Origin: Acidobacteriota bacterium
GTDB taxonomy: Bacteria > Acidobacteriota > Terriglobia > Terriglobales > Acidobacteriaceae
Reading direction: 5' to 3'
DNA: 6,360 bases
NCBI GenBank assembly: GCA_021819255.1
Contig: JAKART010000145.1
Span: 1-6,360, forward strand
Part shown: in pieces, positions 5,505-6,360 of the stretch
Position numbering within the stretch: the stretch's first letter is position 1
Layout: every line of letters begins with the position of its first letter
The notes under the pieces: model-generated
What the model saw: the letters and a program-made list of their open reading frames with translations, nothing else
Databases searched by the model: none
What the model was told of the DNA's origin: nothing
Translations under genes and position numbers: made by a program

Positions 5505-6360
5505 ATGCGGTTGTCGATCCAAAGATTTCGGTGGGTGCTCCTGGCGGGAACTGTGGTCCTGGTCATCGTGCTGGCCGCGTTCATCGGCTACGGACGCTAT
5601 CGCGCTTTGCAGGCCTATCGTCAGGTAATCGCCCGCTCCGGGGTTTCCATCACTCATGACTCCAACGGCGTCACCTACTCCCAGTCGGTGAGAGGCAGGC
5701 AGGTGTTTACCTTGCGGGCCAGGACGGAGAGCGATCTGGGCGCCGGCAAGTACGCTCTGCATGATGCTGAGCTGGTGCTGGACGATCACTCCGGCAAGCC
5801 AGCCGAACGCATCTCCGGATCTGAGATCGAATACGACCAGAATGAAGGTGTGGCCCGCGCCGCGGGTGAGGTCTATATAGACATCGAACCTCCCAAGGTG
5901 TTGACCAACAATGGGTCAAAGGCTGGGGGACCATCCGGCCCGGGGGGCAGCGCCAGTCAGCCAGCCGCGTTCAGCGACGCCACCCAGGTGATCCATGTTC
6001 GTACCAGCGGCCTGGTCTATGTGCGCAAGCTAGGCGCCGCCTCCACCACGCAGAAGGCTCAGTTTTCCTTTGGCCAGATGCGCTGCACCTCGCAGGGGGC
6101 GATCTTCAACGCCAACCGGAGCACCCTGGATCTGCTCTCCAACGTCCGCCTGGACGGCCTCGCGCACGGTCATCCGCTTCACGTGACAGCCCTTCGGGCC
6201 AACCTGGACCGGAACACGAACATCGCCAATCTGCGCCAGCCGGTCGTTACCTCTGAAGGGCGCACTGCCCGGGCTGACAGAGCCGTTCTGTTCCTGCGCA
6301 AAGATGGTTCCCTCCAGCAGGTTCAGGGATTCGACCACGTGATTTTGACCTCGGGTACAG
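5505..6360 (+). CDS. LptC/LptA (OstA)-like lipopolysaccharide transport protein, 3' end outside window
   Basis: The frame is open for 285 codons to the window edge without a stop. An N-terminal basic stretch (MRLSIQRFRW) and one hydrophobic segment (about 10-30) predict an inner-membrane anchor with the rest in the periplasm, as in LptC, which passes lipopolysaccharide from the LptB2FG transporter to LptA. After the anchor, GVTYSQSVRGRQVFTLRA (55-72), KYALHDAELVLDD (82-94) and ISGSEIEYDQNEGVARAAGEVYI (103-125) show the alternating strand pattern of the LptC/OstA beta-jellyroll, including the family-like 'xAxGxVxI' turn. A Gly/Ser/Pro linker (136-158) separates this from a second, similar block (FSFGQMRCTSQGAIFNAN, then LDLLSNVRLDG, 187-218) and the start of a third (227-281). 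E. coli LptC is 191 residues, so this protein is larger and looks like a multi-unit LptC-LptA type. The family call rests on pattern recognition. Confidence 0.72.
   Translation, partial: MRLSIQRFRWVLLAGTVVLVIVLAAFIGYGRYRALQAYRQVIARSGVSITHDSNGVTYSQSVRGRQVFTLRARTESDLGAGKYALHDAELVLDDHSGKPAERISGSEIEYDQNEGVARAAGEVYIDIEPPKVLTNNGSKAGGPSGPGGSASQPAAFSDATQVIHVRTSGLVYVRKLGAASTTQKAQFSFGQMRCTSQGAIFNANRSTLDLLSNVRLDGLAHGHPLHVTALRANLDRNTNIANLRQPVVTSEGRTARADRAVLFLRKDGSLQQVQGFDHVILTSGT

Overview
This is a high-GC, bacterial, chromosomal housekeeping region. The protein style and gene set (a cluster-type ferredoxin, recO next to glyQ and glyS, and a large LptC/OstA-like protein) suggest an Acidobacteriota member (Terriglobia-like). 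That placement is an impression from the sequence, not a search result. The recO-glyQ-glyS order itself is old: the same three genes adjoin in Bacillus subtilis.

Layout from left to right. The window opens in the last 40 codons of a [4Fe-4S] ferredoxin gene (3-125, +). A 350-base gap without a convincing gene follows (126-475). It holds several inverted repeats, including a perfect 22-bp one at 258-303. Then come recO (476-1252), glyQ (1262-2281) and glyS (2415-4532), all on + and probably partly co-transcribed. RecO works in recombinational repair; GlyQ and GlyS are the two subunits of the alpha2beta2 glycyl-tRNA synthetase. A 142-base convergent gap with terminator-like hairpins separates glyS from an unrecognised conserved-looking gene on the minus strand (4675-5367). 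A 137-base divergent gap leads into a membrane-anchored LptC/LptA(OstA)-like gene (5505 to the window end, +), which is cut by the edge.

The most notable pattern is in the translation starts. glyS and the lptC-like gene have a clear AGGAAA Shine-Dalgarno sequence at identical spacing. glyQ, the minus-strand gene and probably recO have none. glyQ and the minus-strand gene instead carry an identical TAGAAT -10-like hexamer exactly six bases before the ATG, which would put the transcription start at or next to the start codon (leaderless mRNA). For glyQ this hexamer contains the recO stop codon, and a TTGACC -35-like element lies upstream. I found no mobile element, CRISPR array, RNA gene or evident new multi-gene system.
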